Assembly (NCBI GenBank): GCA_008973525.1
Contig: WACJ01000116.1
Location: 620,001 to 684,000, forward strand
Source of the DNA: Stenopsyche tienmushanensis
Lineage: Eukaryota; Arthropoda; Insecta; Trichoptera; Stenopsychidae
Length of the DNA stretch: 64,000 nt
Direction of reading: 5' to 3'
Part shown: piece by piece, positions 26,225 to 37,739 of the stretch
How positions within the stretch are numbered: the first letter of the stretch is position 1
Layout: each line of letters starts with the position of its first letter
Program-made: the position numbers and the translations under genes
Notes under the pieces: generated by a model
Told to the model about the DNA's origin: nothing
What the model saw: the letters and a program-made list of their open reading frames with translations, nothing else
The model's database searches: none

Positions 26225-26270
26225 CAGCAGACCCACAGTAATCCGGCCCTAATGGGCCAAAGTCGCCGGA
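26225..26270. mobile_element. pogo/Tigger-like terminus
   Basis: CAGCAGACCCACAGTAATCC after TA, nearly identical to 50670. It is followed directly by LTR-like sequence, and its partner debris appears at 26890-26970 after that LTR, so an LTR probably inserted into it. Confidence 0.5.
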
Positions 26271-26700
26271 CGGCTCCCCGCTTCTACGAGCTCGTCGGGA
26301 TGGCCGCGCTAACGCACGGGTACGTTTTTCTTTCGGATCATGTGTGGCCGGATGGATGGGGGTGGACGGTCGTCGGACAAAACGACTCTCTTCTTTAGGT
26401 AACTTTTTATTCAGCACAAGAGATAGATCTGGCTGCGAGAAGGATGTCCTCCCGCAGCCAAGGCCAATCGAAGACGCCTCTCAAATCTCGCCGCCTGCGT
26501 GTCACCACCCGACTGACAACGGTGCACGCGCAAGAAACAATCGGTCGGTAATTACAAGTGCAATATCCCCGCAGCGCCACAGAAGATGTTGCGCTGTTAA
26601 AATAGCATATTGCACTTAAAGAGAGACGGAAGATGTTGCTGTTAATCTGGCAAATTAAGTCTGCTTAGATTAATAGCGGTATTGCATGGTATTTATATTG
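26270..26700 (-). repeat. LTR-like repeat, uninterrupted version
   Basis: Matches both halves of 18355-19340 without the family B insertion. Hairpin GGCTGCGGGAGGACATCCTT with CTCGCAGCC, then AATAAAAAGTTACC. Its GCGCTGTTAAAATAGCAT is the empty site for the insertion at 18704. Confidence 0.6.
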
Positions 26701-26884
26701 GCCATGAAATAAAAAAAAAATTACAAATAGACAAAAATATCATGCAATACTTTTGATGACGGTAACAGATTTTTATTTTTTATAACTGCTATGGCCATTG
26801 TGTTTAAGGCGTAAGTTCTGTAATATGAAGCCTTGTATTATCTATGTATATTTCATCATTTCCATATTTTATCGGATTAAAAGT

Positions 26885-26975
26885 ACTCCTTTCCAGAAAG
26901 TTCCGGACTACAAGGGGTCGATGACAGTACTCTATAGTCCGACAAATTGGACAATTCGACACATCTTCGCAAAAC
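26885..26975. mobile_element. pogo-like terminal debris
   Basis: CTCCTTTCCAGAAAGTTCCG followed by CAGTACTCTATAGTCCGACA, shared with 51598-51700. Probably the distal part of the element that begins at 26225. Confidence 0.5.
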
Positions 26976-26989
26976 GTTTGGCGGGGACT

Positions 26990-27280
26990 CCTGAGCCATA
27001 GACTATGCGTGCATTCCAAGATGAACCTCCTCACGCGAGTTAATTCACCATCAGATCGCAAAGGGTCAGGTGGTGATGAAAAGTCGAGGGTCTTAACCAA
27101 GATTTTTATTTTCTGCAAGGAGAAAGAGGCCCCAGCTGCGAGACCGCTGGGGAGTCGGCGGGAAGAACGCCCTTTTCCGTTAGCGAGGCTATCAGTCGAC
27201 TCTCTTCTTCGTTCCTTTTTGTTCACATCCCGTCTTCACTCGAGACCGCTATTAATCTCGCAAATTGCACTGTAAAATCA
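26990..27280 (-). repeat. LTR-like repeat
   Basis: On the minus strand: AGTCGACTGATAGCCTCGCT, the GGGCGTTCTTCCCGCCGAC hairpin-type segment, then AATAAAAATCTTGG. Related to 1-130 and 61560-61745. Open frames on both strands here (88 and 140 codons) are by-products. Confidence 0.5.
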
Positions 27281-27469
27281 CTTCTTATTTAAATATTTTG
27301 TTAAGATTTTGTTCACAAAGCGTTTTAGCTTGAAAAAAAAACTGAGACACGTGTGTTTAGTTTGAATTTTTTTTGAATGAATTGTTTAAAGTTATCCAGA
27401 TGATCCAGTGGTTTCTTATTTGCCTTTCACACATGATAAAGTTAGGGTAGGAGATAATCTTTGAGTGAG

Positions 27470-27720
27470 AAGCGAAATTATCATTATTTTTAAATGATAT
27501 TTTAAATATTTTTGCAGTCAAGTCACTTATAGGCGTTCCTGCTTGACTCCAATAATCGCCTTAGTGTTTACTTTATCAGATCAAGGAAATCAGACTTATC
27601 TTGGATTTAGAAGATCTCCAAAATTTGTTGATATGGTGAAATATTTTCTTAGAATCTGGATTTGAATAAGAATTTAATCATAAGAATCCAAGATTTAACC
27701 CACCATATCAACACTTGGTT
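27470..27720. repeat. diffuse dispersed repeat
   Basis: Reverse-orientation relative of 10170-10330 (CTCCAAAATTTGTTGATATGG) with TGAGTGAGAAGCGAAATTAT. Some blocks (TCACYTATARGGGCTC-like) recur near 59520. Confidence 0.4.
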
Positions 27721-30118
27721 TCGATAATACAATACAAGCTAAAACAAACTGTAAAACATTTTTTTATTCTACTAATGATTACATTAGTACGACTGATATT
27801 TAAAAACAAATCTTGTTCTCAGGAGAATCGACCTGAATCATGTTTTAATGATGTGTGATCTTCCCGAGGGTATTGTGCAAAAGCAATATTTGAACAAAAA
27901 ACCAAAACGAAAGTGAAGAACACGGAATTTTCCCATCAAACAAATCTCAAGTATCTCACAGTTAAAATACTGCTTTTAATTATATTAATTTCTAGCTAAT
28001 TTAATTTAATAAGACCGGTTTAAATATAATCCAGCGAGATAAATTTTATTACGTAAATTTCCGACATGATGTTCTACACTTTAATTAACCGGCTACTCTT
28101 CCTTAAGCCAAATGTAAGTTTTAATTGGCGATTAAAGCCTTCTCAATAATGTTGTTCTAATAAAAAAAAACCACCATGGGCTTATGAATAATTATACCAA
28201 ATTGACCCAAACGTAATTGCTTAATGTAACATCTTCGCCCAATTGACCACAGCCGCATCACCGAAGATTTCGTAATAAATTTCTTCGGGCAAAAACAATT
28301 CAAGACCACCAATGCCCAAACGTCCAAAGAAAAGAAAATCAAATAAAAGCTGCGGTTAAAAATCGAATTATTGTCAATTTCTGTAGAGCATGCCCAATGG
28401 CTGCTGAATTTCTTCTCACGGTATAATTGCGTGAAGATCAAGTATCAATTTTTTGCATCGCCTTTGAATTCACTTAATACTGATTGCCATCCAGTCACGG
28501 TATAGTCATCAAAGATGCCGATACTGCACACGCGATACATTAAAAAATGTACATTACTCTGTAATTTTCCTACAAAATAGTCTTCTCATTTCTAGTACGT
28601 GTTATTAAAACTATCCCATATTAATTAAGTCCTATGTATAAATACATATATGTTGTTGCATATTAACTCATTCCGTCCGCTCATTTGGAAGCGCGTGTTT
28701 CGCACGACGTTTTTAATATTACATTCATCCTGTGTTTATTTACGATCAGATTTTTATGGCTGATCTCGAAATATATTATTAAATAATCTATCCTGATTCC
28801 ACTGATGCTCGCAGAAGACTGAATTTTTGTGTACTATTAAGCTAAGGATCTTCCCCACATCACCCAATCGATTCGAATAAGCTGTGACCAGAAAGGGTGT
28901 GACAAAAAAATATGTTTCATGACTTTTGGGATGCACCTTGTAATATGTAATTTCTTGATAAAAGGAAGAGGAATTTCTTGTGAATAGCACATAGCAATTG
29001 TTGATGATAGCTGATGTGTTCTTCTTAGGTTCAGTAGGATGTTTATAAATAAAAATGCTATTTTTCCTAGAAAAAATTAGTTCCATCCAAAATTTGACAC
29101 CCTTTTAATCGAGACGCCCTATGTGGTCGCCTGGGATATTTTACCTTTAAAATATGGTTAGTTGGCAGTGTGTAATTTGTTAAAAAAATCAATTATGGAT
29201 TCAACGCTATAAAATATTTATTGTTTCATAAATGCAAATCAATACAGAAATTAAACCAAAATCTCAAATCAAAAAATATAATACATCAAGATAATATACT
29301 TAGATGACTCGAACAATATAATATTATGACTCTGTTAACCTAAGAATTAATTCAACCTACCTACAAAAAATAGAAGAAAAATATCATTATTTTTGGTAAA
29401 TCTTTACAATATCAATCAGTCCATAGGCATAGGCACCGGGTATTTTAACATATTTCCTACGTATATAGCTGTCCTCAGTTAACGATATTCATATGATTAC
29501 ATTAAAATCATTGCCGATATTATAATTAATCGATATGCAAGCCTACTATATTCTAAACTTTCATCAATGAGCAATTTTAAGTTGAAAAATTCTACCTAAT
29601 AGACAACAATGATTTTAAAACGAGGGATTTTTTTTATTGCTTAGTACGTCTAATAGATAAATAGGATATATAAGTGGAATGTGATTATTACATAAAAACA
29701 CATTCATACAGAAAAAAATAAATATAGAAAGTGCAAAGCCTATTCATGCTATTGCACTATCTAATGAACAAGCTAAAAATAATGTCGTATTTAAGATGTC
29801 GGTTGTGTTTTAAATAAATTTATGTTTGCATTGCATTTATAGTACGTCTGATTTTTAGCTTTAAAGTTAAAGCATTAACTTGTTGTTGTTGAACTCGGAG
29901 TAAACTTCAGGAATAACTAGCAAAGAAGCATAAGTGCATAGAGTTTTTATTCAATACACAGAAAAATATTTGAACATTGAGACAACAAAGGGTCTAATCA
30001 ATAGGAAGAATTGAATATTTAAATAGTTTGGAATTTTAACGACCATCTTTATCATAATTATTCCATAATAAATATAGAGTTCTACTAAATATCAACACTA
30101 GTAAAGATTATATGTAAG
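27721..30118. other. intergenic downstream of GNL1
   Basis: Minus-strand frames of 94 and 110 codons (28157-28441, 28754-29086) have no recognised domain. TTAACTCATTCCGTCCGCTC at 28664 resembles a piggyBac-type end but has no partner. The part nearest GNL1 probably includes its 3' UTR. Confidence 0.4.
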
Positions 30119-30124
30119 TTTAAT
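30119..30124 (-). terminator. candidate poly(A) signal of GNL1
   Basis: ATTAAA on the minus strand, 98 nt past the GNL1 stop codon. A canonical AATAAA follows at 29951-29946, about 270 nt past the stop. In AT-rich DNA such hexamers occur by chance, so either could be the used site; this is an inference from position only. Confidence 0.25.
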
Positions 30125-30221
30125 CTTTGTTTAAGCAAAATGTTATTGATGAAAATACGACACTACTCTTAGCTTTTATATATTGTATATATGCCAAGTA
30201 GCGATTTTCTGGTCGCTTTCG

Positions 30222-33200
30222 CTATTCGCTCGAAGATAAATTAAGCAGTGTGAAACGATTTTCAGTTTTGGTAGATTTTCCGCGATCGTCTTCTTCCGAA
30301 GGCACGTCATGATCAGAGGCACTTTCTTCGTCTTCCGCATCACTCTCCTCGGTGTCGTCGTCTTCCGCGTCGCATGGATCGGATTGGCCTCCAGTGTCCT
30401 CTTTATTAGCCTGAATCCATTTTATGTAGTCGATGTCTTCACACGTTTGCCACATGGCTGCAACAATAAAATACGGTTATCGCCAATGAAATATCAAGTG
30501 ATTTAAATCGGAATGAATAAATACCTTCTTCTTCCACGAACTTGGGCGGCATGAAGCACAAAGCGATCTGTCCTGACAATGCAGAACGCAGCAAATGATT
30601 AGCTGCTCTATAGGTATCAGGACGAGCAGCTTTGGCCGTAAAGAATCCCTTTTTGATTGCCCATCCCTCGCATATGTCCATGGCGGACCATTCGTTTTCT
30701 TTGCTGGGATGAGAAATCTTAAGCAACTTGACCATGTCGAGTCTTTCGGCCATGTATCTGATGATTGAATACGGTTCTCGGACTTGGGCTATCGGAAAGC
30801 TGCCCATCAGTACTTGCAGAACTTTCGGTACCGTAGAAGGAAATACCAAGCCTGGACAATCGCATAGTCTTACATTCTTGGTCAAATAAATCGTCTGGAA
30901 ATGCTTCGTGTGTCCGGGAGTTCTGGAGACGGAGACTACCTTGCGTCCCATCAGAGAGTTGATCAAAGAAGACTTTCCGACGTTCGGTTGTCCAACACAA
31001 CCGATCGTCAAGACGCCTTCTTTAAAGCGTTGATGCTCGAAATACGCCGTGTCCTCTTTCTCGTCAATGATGACATCGATTTCTACGTTTTCATATTCGC
31101 AATTCATCTCTTCTAAGATCTTATTCTTCCAGGACGATATATCTAGATTGTCTTTGACCAGATTTTGGCAGACTTCTTGTAGTTTTTGAGCACCTTCAGC
31201 TGCCATGCGCATTTTACCCTTCCTTCGCAAGCCTCTCATGCCTAAATTTATAAAAAGACATCAAAATAATCCAACAAAACCGATTTATCCAACGGGATAT
31301 CAAGAAGGAACCAGTGATGTTAGAAAACGCTCTGTAATTGATCTCATAATAGCACTTTATTTTACATACCTGATCCACCACCTTGACGGAGATTATAAGA
31401 AGGAACAGAAGTGAATAGGACAATTTTCATTTGCGGATATTGCTTCAGAAAATATCCTTGCCAGGCAGCGACGAGCGAGGCTTGAGCCAAGTCGATTTTA
31501 TTTAAAACCACTATTATTTCTTTCTTCAAATCTCTCGTAACATATTCATAGAAAAATGGCGGGAAGAGAATACTCTAAAATTTTATACACATTTAATTCA
31601 AAAATGACATATTTTTCTATTGTGCTATTACCACATGGAATCGATCAACTTTGTATTTATGACGAGGGAAATAAAATTATATCAGAAGAAACATTAAAAA
31701 ATCAGCAATTTCATGTGGCACTGCCTAACATTTGTACTTACAGGAAATCTAATATCTACGACGAACAACAATATATCAGACATTTCAGTCACTCTCCACA
31801 ATTGTCGCCAGTTCTCTATATTTTGATCGATGCTGATCGGTTGCTTGTCGAATTTCTTATGCATGTTTGCTAGATACTCCTAAATTTTTAATCGATAATT
31901 AATATTAAATCATATACATATGCGGATCGTTTCAGATCAATAATTACCGTGAAATAGCGATTTTCTCTCATATCTAATTCTGTCCTTGTCATTTCAAAGT
32001 TCCACGGTGGTCTGCGCGGGAAAGTTAAACCGTCCGGGAAGAATTGGTCACCCTTTATTTCCAAGCTAGTCCTTTCGACAGGAATTATTTCCTGACTAAA
32101 ATGTGAACGCATAAATATGTGACAAGGAAAAATAAATAAATCAGTAAATGCTGATGTGATATTACGTTGCCATTTCTCTTTTCTGCCTTATTTCGGCGTC
32201 AGTCTCACGATGCAACTTTAAAGCGTATCGATTTGAATGTCCTTTGTTTATGTACGAATCGTTGATCTCCAACCCTTCGTCGTCGGACGAATTAACCCTT
32301 CCTTTTTTTAAATAACACGTATTTTTGCCTACAACATAAAAATATTATAAAATTTAGACTTTTTATCGATAGCGAATTTCTTTCTGCAATATGAAAAATA
32401 GAATTAATCTAATATCTTCTATGCTGTATTTATATGAATTTTGCATTTTTAAAATAATGTAGTTTTTCTTCGGTACCTGTATAAAATATTGATCAGGTTG
32501 GGGAATAAGTTCGTAGCGTTTTTATATTTATTTATTTTACAATATTTTTTTGCTTTTTGACAAAGTGTATTCATTGGATAGAACTCTTTCTGTTCTACAA
32601 ATCTGTGTTAATCATCTTTTTGAATAATTTAATTTTTTATTACCTTCGAGTCTTACAAATGGAATATCCAGGAGGTAAAAAGCAACATTTTTGACAACTG
32701 CTCTTCTTCGCTTAATTAATTAAAAAATGGAGATTTTGATATTGACGATACGCCCCATAGCGGAAGACCTTCTGAATTCGACGAAGAGCGTCTTAAAACA
32801 CTTTTGAAGAAGGACGGTCGCCAAATAAGTCATGAATTGGCCGAAAAAATGTATTGCGATCATAAAATGATTCTCAGCCATCTTCATTCAATGGGATTTG
32901 CCGAAAAACTGGGAGCCTGGGCACTTCACGAGCTTAAAGAGAACAACAAAGAAAATCGCCTTCAAATTGCTTCTCAACATCTCGCCCGCCATCGAGCAAC
33001 ACGCGGTCATAAACAGCGCTTTTTGTATGTTAAATATGAAGCAAAGAAAGGAATGGGTGGCTCCAGGAGATACGACAAAGCCGAGAGTCAAGCCTGACCT
33101 CCATCCAAAGAAGACCATGATCTGCGTTCGGTGGGACTGGAAGGGCATGGTGCATTGGGAAATGCTCGAAAGAATTCCACGATCAACAAGGACGCGGTGT

Positions 33201-34249
33201 AGCTCAGCTACACCACGTGAAAGAGGCTATTCAACTGAAAAAATCCCATCGACAAGGCCAAACTATACTCCTTCATGTTGCACAAGTCCATTTTTGGCGG
33301 AATGGCATCGACAAATTGGTTAATTAATTATTTATTTATTGTTTAAATAAAAGTCTTTCATAAAAACGCTACGAACTTATTCCCCAACCTAATAGAATCA
33401 CATACTTAGCTAAGTAATAAGAAAGTAAAAGAGCATTACTAATACAATTAATACGAATAATCAGTAGTTACATAGAATAAACGGGGTGTTTTGCATATGG
33501 ACATTATGGAAAGGGGTTTTTGCTACGTTTCACATATAGGCCCTATTATGTCCTAGTCCTATTCAGTGGCACGGTTTCCAGATCTGACACCAGTGGATTT
33601 CTTTGCCTGAAGACGCGCCAAAATAATTAATCTACACGATAGAGGTGCCCACAAAAGGAATCTTAATTAAAATATAAAAAATTCTATACTTCAGACAACT
33701 ACAGTTGAAATAGATAAAAAGTATTTCCTTAACCCTGACTCTGGCAAACTGGTACCTCTTCAAGTTTAACCACTTATTAAATTATTTGATTGACATGTAG
33801 TATATCGTTAAAAAGGGTATAATCTAGAGAACTTTTTAAAAATAAACTAAGTTCAAAATAGTTCTTTAAAACAATTGCACAAAATAATTATTTATTTAGA
33901 TCAAAAATACATTGACACATTGAAATTGATTTTATTACATTTTCAGTAAATATTCTCTTTGAAAATCGTTTTATAGTGATTCATACTCAATATTAAGTAT
34001 ATGTCAGTAATACCGCGCCAATGTGCGTATTATAGCCGTTTACCTTATGTAATTATAGTGCAATAAAGACGATCAAAATTATATCTTTTTATACTAAGCG
34101 TTTAAATAAAATCAAGACTGAATGATAATTTTTTATTATATTTTCTATATGATTTCGATTTTTATTGAAGAGCACTTACTCATTTTCTTCTTCATCAATT
34201 GAACCCTTTTCGCCTTGCCACTGAATGGCACTTTCTTTCTCCTCTGCAT
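30222..34249 (-). CDS. GNL1: GNL1-type circularly permuted GTPase, 7 exons
   Basis: Spliced CDS on the minus strand: exons 34249-34180, 32328-32166, 32095-31948, 31879-31742, 31574-31370, 31241-30525, 30457-30222. All six introns are GT-AG and the phases join into 558 codons plus stop (human GNL1 is slightly longer, about 600). The start is a basic N-terminus (MQRRKKVPFSGKAKR). An RPPW motif lies near residue 106, ENWRQLWRV near 149, then VVDIRFP, and the G4 motif NKID at 198-201. It precedes G1 (GQPNVGKSS, 325-333), a switch region (SRTPGHTKHFQT) and G3 (DCPGL, 369-373). G4 before G1 is the permutation defining the YlqF/nucleostemin-type GTPases. The tail (about 495-540) is very acidic. Known family members (GNL1; Drosophila Ns4) are nuclear or nucleolar GTPases linked to ribosome biogenesis; exact substrate is not shown here. 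No frameshift or stop, so probably functional. LSG1 was considered, but the short linker and N-terminus fit GNL1 better. Confidence 0.95.
32495..33390 (+). mobile_element. defective mariner in GNL1 intron 1
   Basis: Near-perfect terminal inverted repeats (AGGTTGGGGAATAAGTTCGT) lie at 32495 and, reverse complemented, end at 33390. Between them a plus-strand transposase relic reads through the N-terminal helix-turn-helix part (about 32710-33050: GRPSEFDEERLKTLL, then QISHELAEKM), shifts frame to a WVAPGDTTKPRVKPDLHPKK stretch and a CVRWDWKGMVHWEML stretch, then skips to a C-terminal GIDKL-like end. The second and third catalytic aspartates are deleted, so the copy cannot encode active enzyme. 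It lies antisense within the first intron of GNL1 and accounts for about half of that intron. The left TA target base pair is altered. Confidence 0.9.
33485..33640 (+). pseudogene. IS630/Tc1-like transposase C-terminal fragment
   Basis: Reads RFPDLTPVDFFA then a stop and RRAKI, i.e. the third-Asp motif (usually RSPDLTPLDFFLWG). The preceding GTTTTGCATATGGACAT and GCTACGTTTCACATATAGGC match the sequence next to the 47.5 kb array (reverse complement). A single, unamplified unit. Confidence 0.6.
33720..33865 (+). repeat. direct repeat downstream of GNL1 exon 1
   Basis: TTAACCCTGACTCTGGCAAA through TGACATGTAGTATATCGTTA to ACTAAGTTCAAAATAG; matched at 35065-35205. In intron 1 of GNL1. Confidence 0.7.
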
Positions 34250-34831
34250 TTTTTCTTATTTCGTAGCTCAGATAGAAAATCTGCAAAAGACAATATATAC
34301 ATGAGCATTTCATATTCAAACTCAATTAAAGCCACGAGGTTACTATGCATATTACAGCCGACGAGATTCACCTTGGGGCTCATGTGATTTCATAATTGGT
34401 TATTAATCGGATTTCGTATCTGGCACGATTTTTGTTCAAAGCAAATAGCGCTCGCCAAAATGAGCAGTGATCTTTAAAACGTCAGCACAAGAAACCCCGT
34501 GAGACAAAATTGGACATGATTTTTCATATAATGAACAAACTTTTCGGTCCGATCGATCCCAAAAAGGTCCTTGTTCTTTGCGGTCGGGATTTTTTCCAAA
34601 TATGGTAAACAACACAAAACAAAATACATGTCGGATACCGAATGTCAATACTATCTTGATAGGTTGAGTATTATCCAACGTGTAATGTGCTGGTTCTTCA
34701 ACCAAGGCTCGCATTAATTCAATATTATTTATTTACTTTAAAACGCAAAACACTATTTATAACACCAATTTAACGACCTAAATATAGCATACTTCTTTTT
34801 TACGAGAAAATCAGCATGTCCTTAAGCAAAT

Positions 34832-34950
34832 AAATCTGTGGTGTCAGGTCTGAAGACCACGCGAGCAATAAAATAGGGCGCGTCCCCGTGGCAAAAGAAT
34901 CCACTGGTGTCAGGTCTGAAGACCGTGCGAGCCACGGAATAGGGCCGCGA
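34832..34950 (-). repeat. 65-bp minisatellite, two units, upstream of GNL1
   Basis: Units start at 34832 and 34897 with the same 65-bp period and the same content as 47539-47715 (GTGGTGTCAGGTCTGAAGAC). Lies about 600 bp upstream of the GNL1 start codon. Confidence 0.8.
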
Positions 34951-35064
34951 AAAGAAATGCTACTTCAGACTTAAAGAAAATTTGTCGTGCATTCATATGA
35001 AGCAGAGGTGGCAAATTTAAACACAATTTGTAAATAAATTTAATAAAAACATCTCAAGCACAAA

Positions 35065-35205
35065 AAGGATTTTCTTAACCCTGACTTTGGCAAACTGGTA
35101 CTACTTCAAATTTAACGACTTATTGAATGATTTGTATGACATGTAGTATATCGTTGGAACGGGTATAAACAAGAAAATAATTTAAACTAAACTAAGTTCA
35201 AAATA
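35065..35205 (+). repeat. direct repeat upstream of GNL1
   Basis: Second copy of 33720-33865 (TTAACCCTGACTTTGGCAAA, TGACATGTAGTATATCGTTG). The two copies bracket exon 1 of GNL1 in the same orientation. Confidence 0.7.
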
Positions 35206-35524
35206 TTTGTTAGTTTTTTGTTTAAAGAATTTAAAAGTCGATATTTCTCATTCTGCACATTTTATTAATATGTAATTTTCTTTAAACCAATTGCATAATT
35301 TGTACTTGTAGGTAATCCCGCGGTTAAGCGGTCGGATTCGTAACTTAATCAACTTGGTTTCAAATCCTATAGGAGGTGTGGCTGGCGATCCCATTTTTAA
35401 AAACATATATACACCATGAAAAACGCATGCATGTACGCAGCATATGCGGGATTCCTCATCGACGGGTTCATATCAAGCGATATCAATTGTAGCTTTAAAA
35501 CACTAAAAAATTCAAATATTATTT

Positions 35525-36077
35525 GAAAATATGTCCGAAGTAACATTAAACATTGAGTGTTTCGTCATTTAGTCTGGATCTGATTTTGCAAGCCAGGCAA
35601 CTTGCTGCTGAAAATGCACGCTCAGCCTCCACACTCGTTGGAGGTATCGTCATCAGATATTTAAATGCTACTTTGAGTTGATGACAACCCATTTTCGTAT
35701 AACACCATCAATGTGACTGATAAAATTCTTTTCTGCTGATACACGGAATAAAACTCGCATAATTCCCGATTTCTAGACAAATTATTTTTTTCCGACGCTG
35801 CAGATGAATACTTGCATACTATAATACTTTGGTTTGATTTGTAATTATATTACGAAGGAATACAAAAATTTTGAACCCCGTATCTATTATATTTCATATC
35901 GATATTTCCATTATAAGAGTCGAGGTGTAGTAAATACATCACTGGTATGGAAAGATTAATTAAACAATTTGAAAAATATATATGTACTATTTTTATATAT
36001 GTATACATAAATTAGACAGTTACTGATTCTAGGCGTCACCTAAGCTCGCCAATTAGTAATTATGTCACTGTTTTCAA
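35525..36077 (-). mobile_element. hAT family A relative with transposase remnant
   Basis: The part 35690-36077 is the reverse complement of 10550-10950 in family A (shared CATCAATGTGACTGATAAAA, ACCCCGTATCTATTATATTT). Unlike the MITE it continues into transposase coding sequence (35546-35690), so it is a fragment of the presumed source element. Confidence 0.75.
35546..35690 (-). pseudogene. hAT transposase C-terminal dimerisation domain fragment
   Basis: Minus strand reads KVAFKYLMTIPPTSVEAERA, then FSAASCLACKIRSRLNDETL, then stops. This is the conserved hAT-family dimerisation motif (IPxTSxxxERxFSxAGxxxxxxRxxLxxxxL), too short to have been listed as a long open frame. The catalytic domain is absent. 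Being joined to family A repeat sequence, it identifies family A as hAT by protein as well as by target duplication. Confidence 0.8.
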
Positions 36078-37254
36078 TTCCAATTCTTGGATATATAGAT
36101 ATAGTATATCTTTAATTACCAATATAGACAGATTTAGTATCCATGTAGTTGATTTGTATAATACATCATTAATCAGCGATATAGTTAAATTTGCGGACTG
36201 GTTCGATACAAAAAGGAGAGGACCATTTAAAGAATAATGAAATTGAACCGTGGGGACTGGGAATAATTTGTAAAACGAAGGATTGAAAAGCAGCGATGTG
36301 TTGAATGAATAGGTGGGTTTTACCAAATAAGGCAGAGGCGGCAGCTGTGGTAAGGAGAAGAAAGAAATCAGCGCCGAGAGTGAATATGGACAGTAATTTG
36401 TTACCGTTGATTGTTTACCGTTCGTGCAGTACTTATCGTATGCGGTAAACTTTAAACACAGCCTACCCCGTAATTACCTTTATTGCTATTATCCGAAAAT
36501 ATAATTAATAACTCGTAATTAACACAAAATACTCGGGAAATCGGTGATTGGGCGTCCGCTGAGCTTAATTATCTAATGCAGCTCCCTGTCCAGACGAATC
36601 AACGATCCAATCGAAACATCGAGCACACCGGGAGCAACCGAGTCATATTGCCGACAAGAAAAAAATAATCATGTTAATAAGAAAAATTAGGCTTAGACAG
36701 TCGAAAGAACGCGATCCGACGATAAGCAGCAGGTCGGGAATGTTATTAAAGATGCAATTTTAAAGAGGTATTTGAATGGGCATACCAATCTCACAATACA
36801 ATCTCGAGTTTATGAATTTAAATTGGTTAATTGCGCTCCAAAATTACATATAATTCGAAGTAAGTGAATTGACTTTACAACTTTTTTAAGAGGTGCAATT
36901 ATTTCGCGCCCGAACCGGACGGGCTTTGATTTTATTTATTTCATCGATGCGCTGTAGCGTTACTGCATCCAATTAAAATTTAATAAAAAAGGCCTCCACC
37001 CGTTTTCTTTTTATTTTGCACACATTTTCGTTATTTAGAGTCCAAACGATAAGCCTTTAAAATCGAATTTGTATAATGAGCTCAATCTTCTTAACACATT
37101 GTATGCGGGAGACGGAGATTACAGTCTTCGGCGCGCCACTCGTTGAACGCGGGAGACTTGCGGGTGACTGTGATCCTAGTCCTTTGGATTTGGCTAGAAA
37201 AATCTATTAACCTGTATGGTAATACGGTCGCCTATTTGCGAGCAAATTCCAGTG
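36078..37254. other. intergenic, no gene recognised
   Basis: Apparently single-copy sequence with an 88-codon minus-strand frame at 36060-36326 that I cannot assign. Confidence 0.4.
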
Positions 37255-37580
37255 ATTCAGAGAGAATATTCTTACATGTTGAGCTCGGAGAGAGTATCTT
37301 GTGTACATCGTACTATTGTATAGATAGTTAACCCAAATTTATCGACTAATAATATGCGAATGATATAATGAATCAATTTCAAGTGTATTGTTTATGTTTA
37401 CTTGAAAAAATGACCGAATATTGTGTGCTATCGACAGTGTTTATTGATTTATATACAAGCTTCATACACGCTGCGACGGTCCTGACAGATAAGTGGATTT
37501 GTATGACGATAAGTGCCGGACAAGTAAATATAGCATCTAAGGTTTCGATGATTTTAATAAATTAGTTCACTACTCAAAGG
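37255..37580 (+). mobile_element. piggyBac-like MITE (family K), 5'-truncated
   Basis: Contains CCCAAATTTATCGACTAATA, the 65-codon version of the shared frame (37368-37565), and ends in TTCACTACTCAAAGG at 37580, the family terminus. The TTAA at that side is changed to ATCC and the left end is missing. Confidence 0.7.
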
Positions 37581-37739
37581 ATCCAAAGTAATCATATTTA
37601 AGTGAAAATCTCTTCATACAAGTTCAGTCAACCGATCTATCGATATACAATATAATGTTTGAATGGCCTTCTTTTTTTTAGATATATGACGCGGATACCC
37701 CAGCGCCAGGCGTCATCACTTATCAAACCGAACCCGCAT

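Noticed and set aside
26031..27275. Frames of 88-140 codons on both strands
   Set aside because: They coincide with LTR-like repeats and pogo-like debris; several overlap on opposite strands and contain no domain.
28754..29086. 110-codon minus-strand frame as a transposase
   Set aside because: No DDE motif, helix-turn-helix or terminal repeats could be seen.
30219..30506. Plus-strand frame 30309-30506 opposite GNL1
   Set aside because: Antisense shadow of the acidic C-terminal exon of GNL1 and the preceding intron.
35309..35390. tRNA-like stretch (GCGGTTAAGCGG ... TTTCAAATCC)
   Set aside because: Has A-box and B-box resemblance but no acceptor or anticodon stem that pairs convincingly; perhaps a SINE-like remnant.
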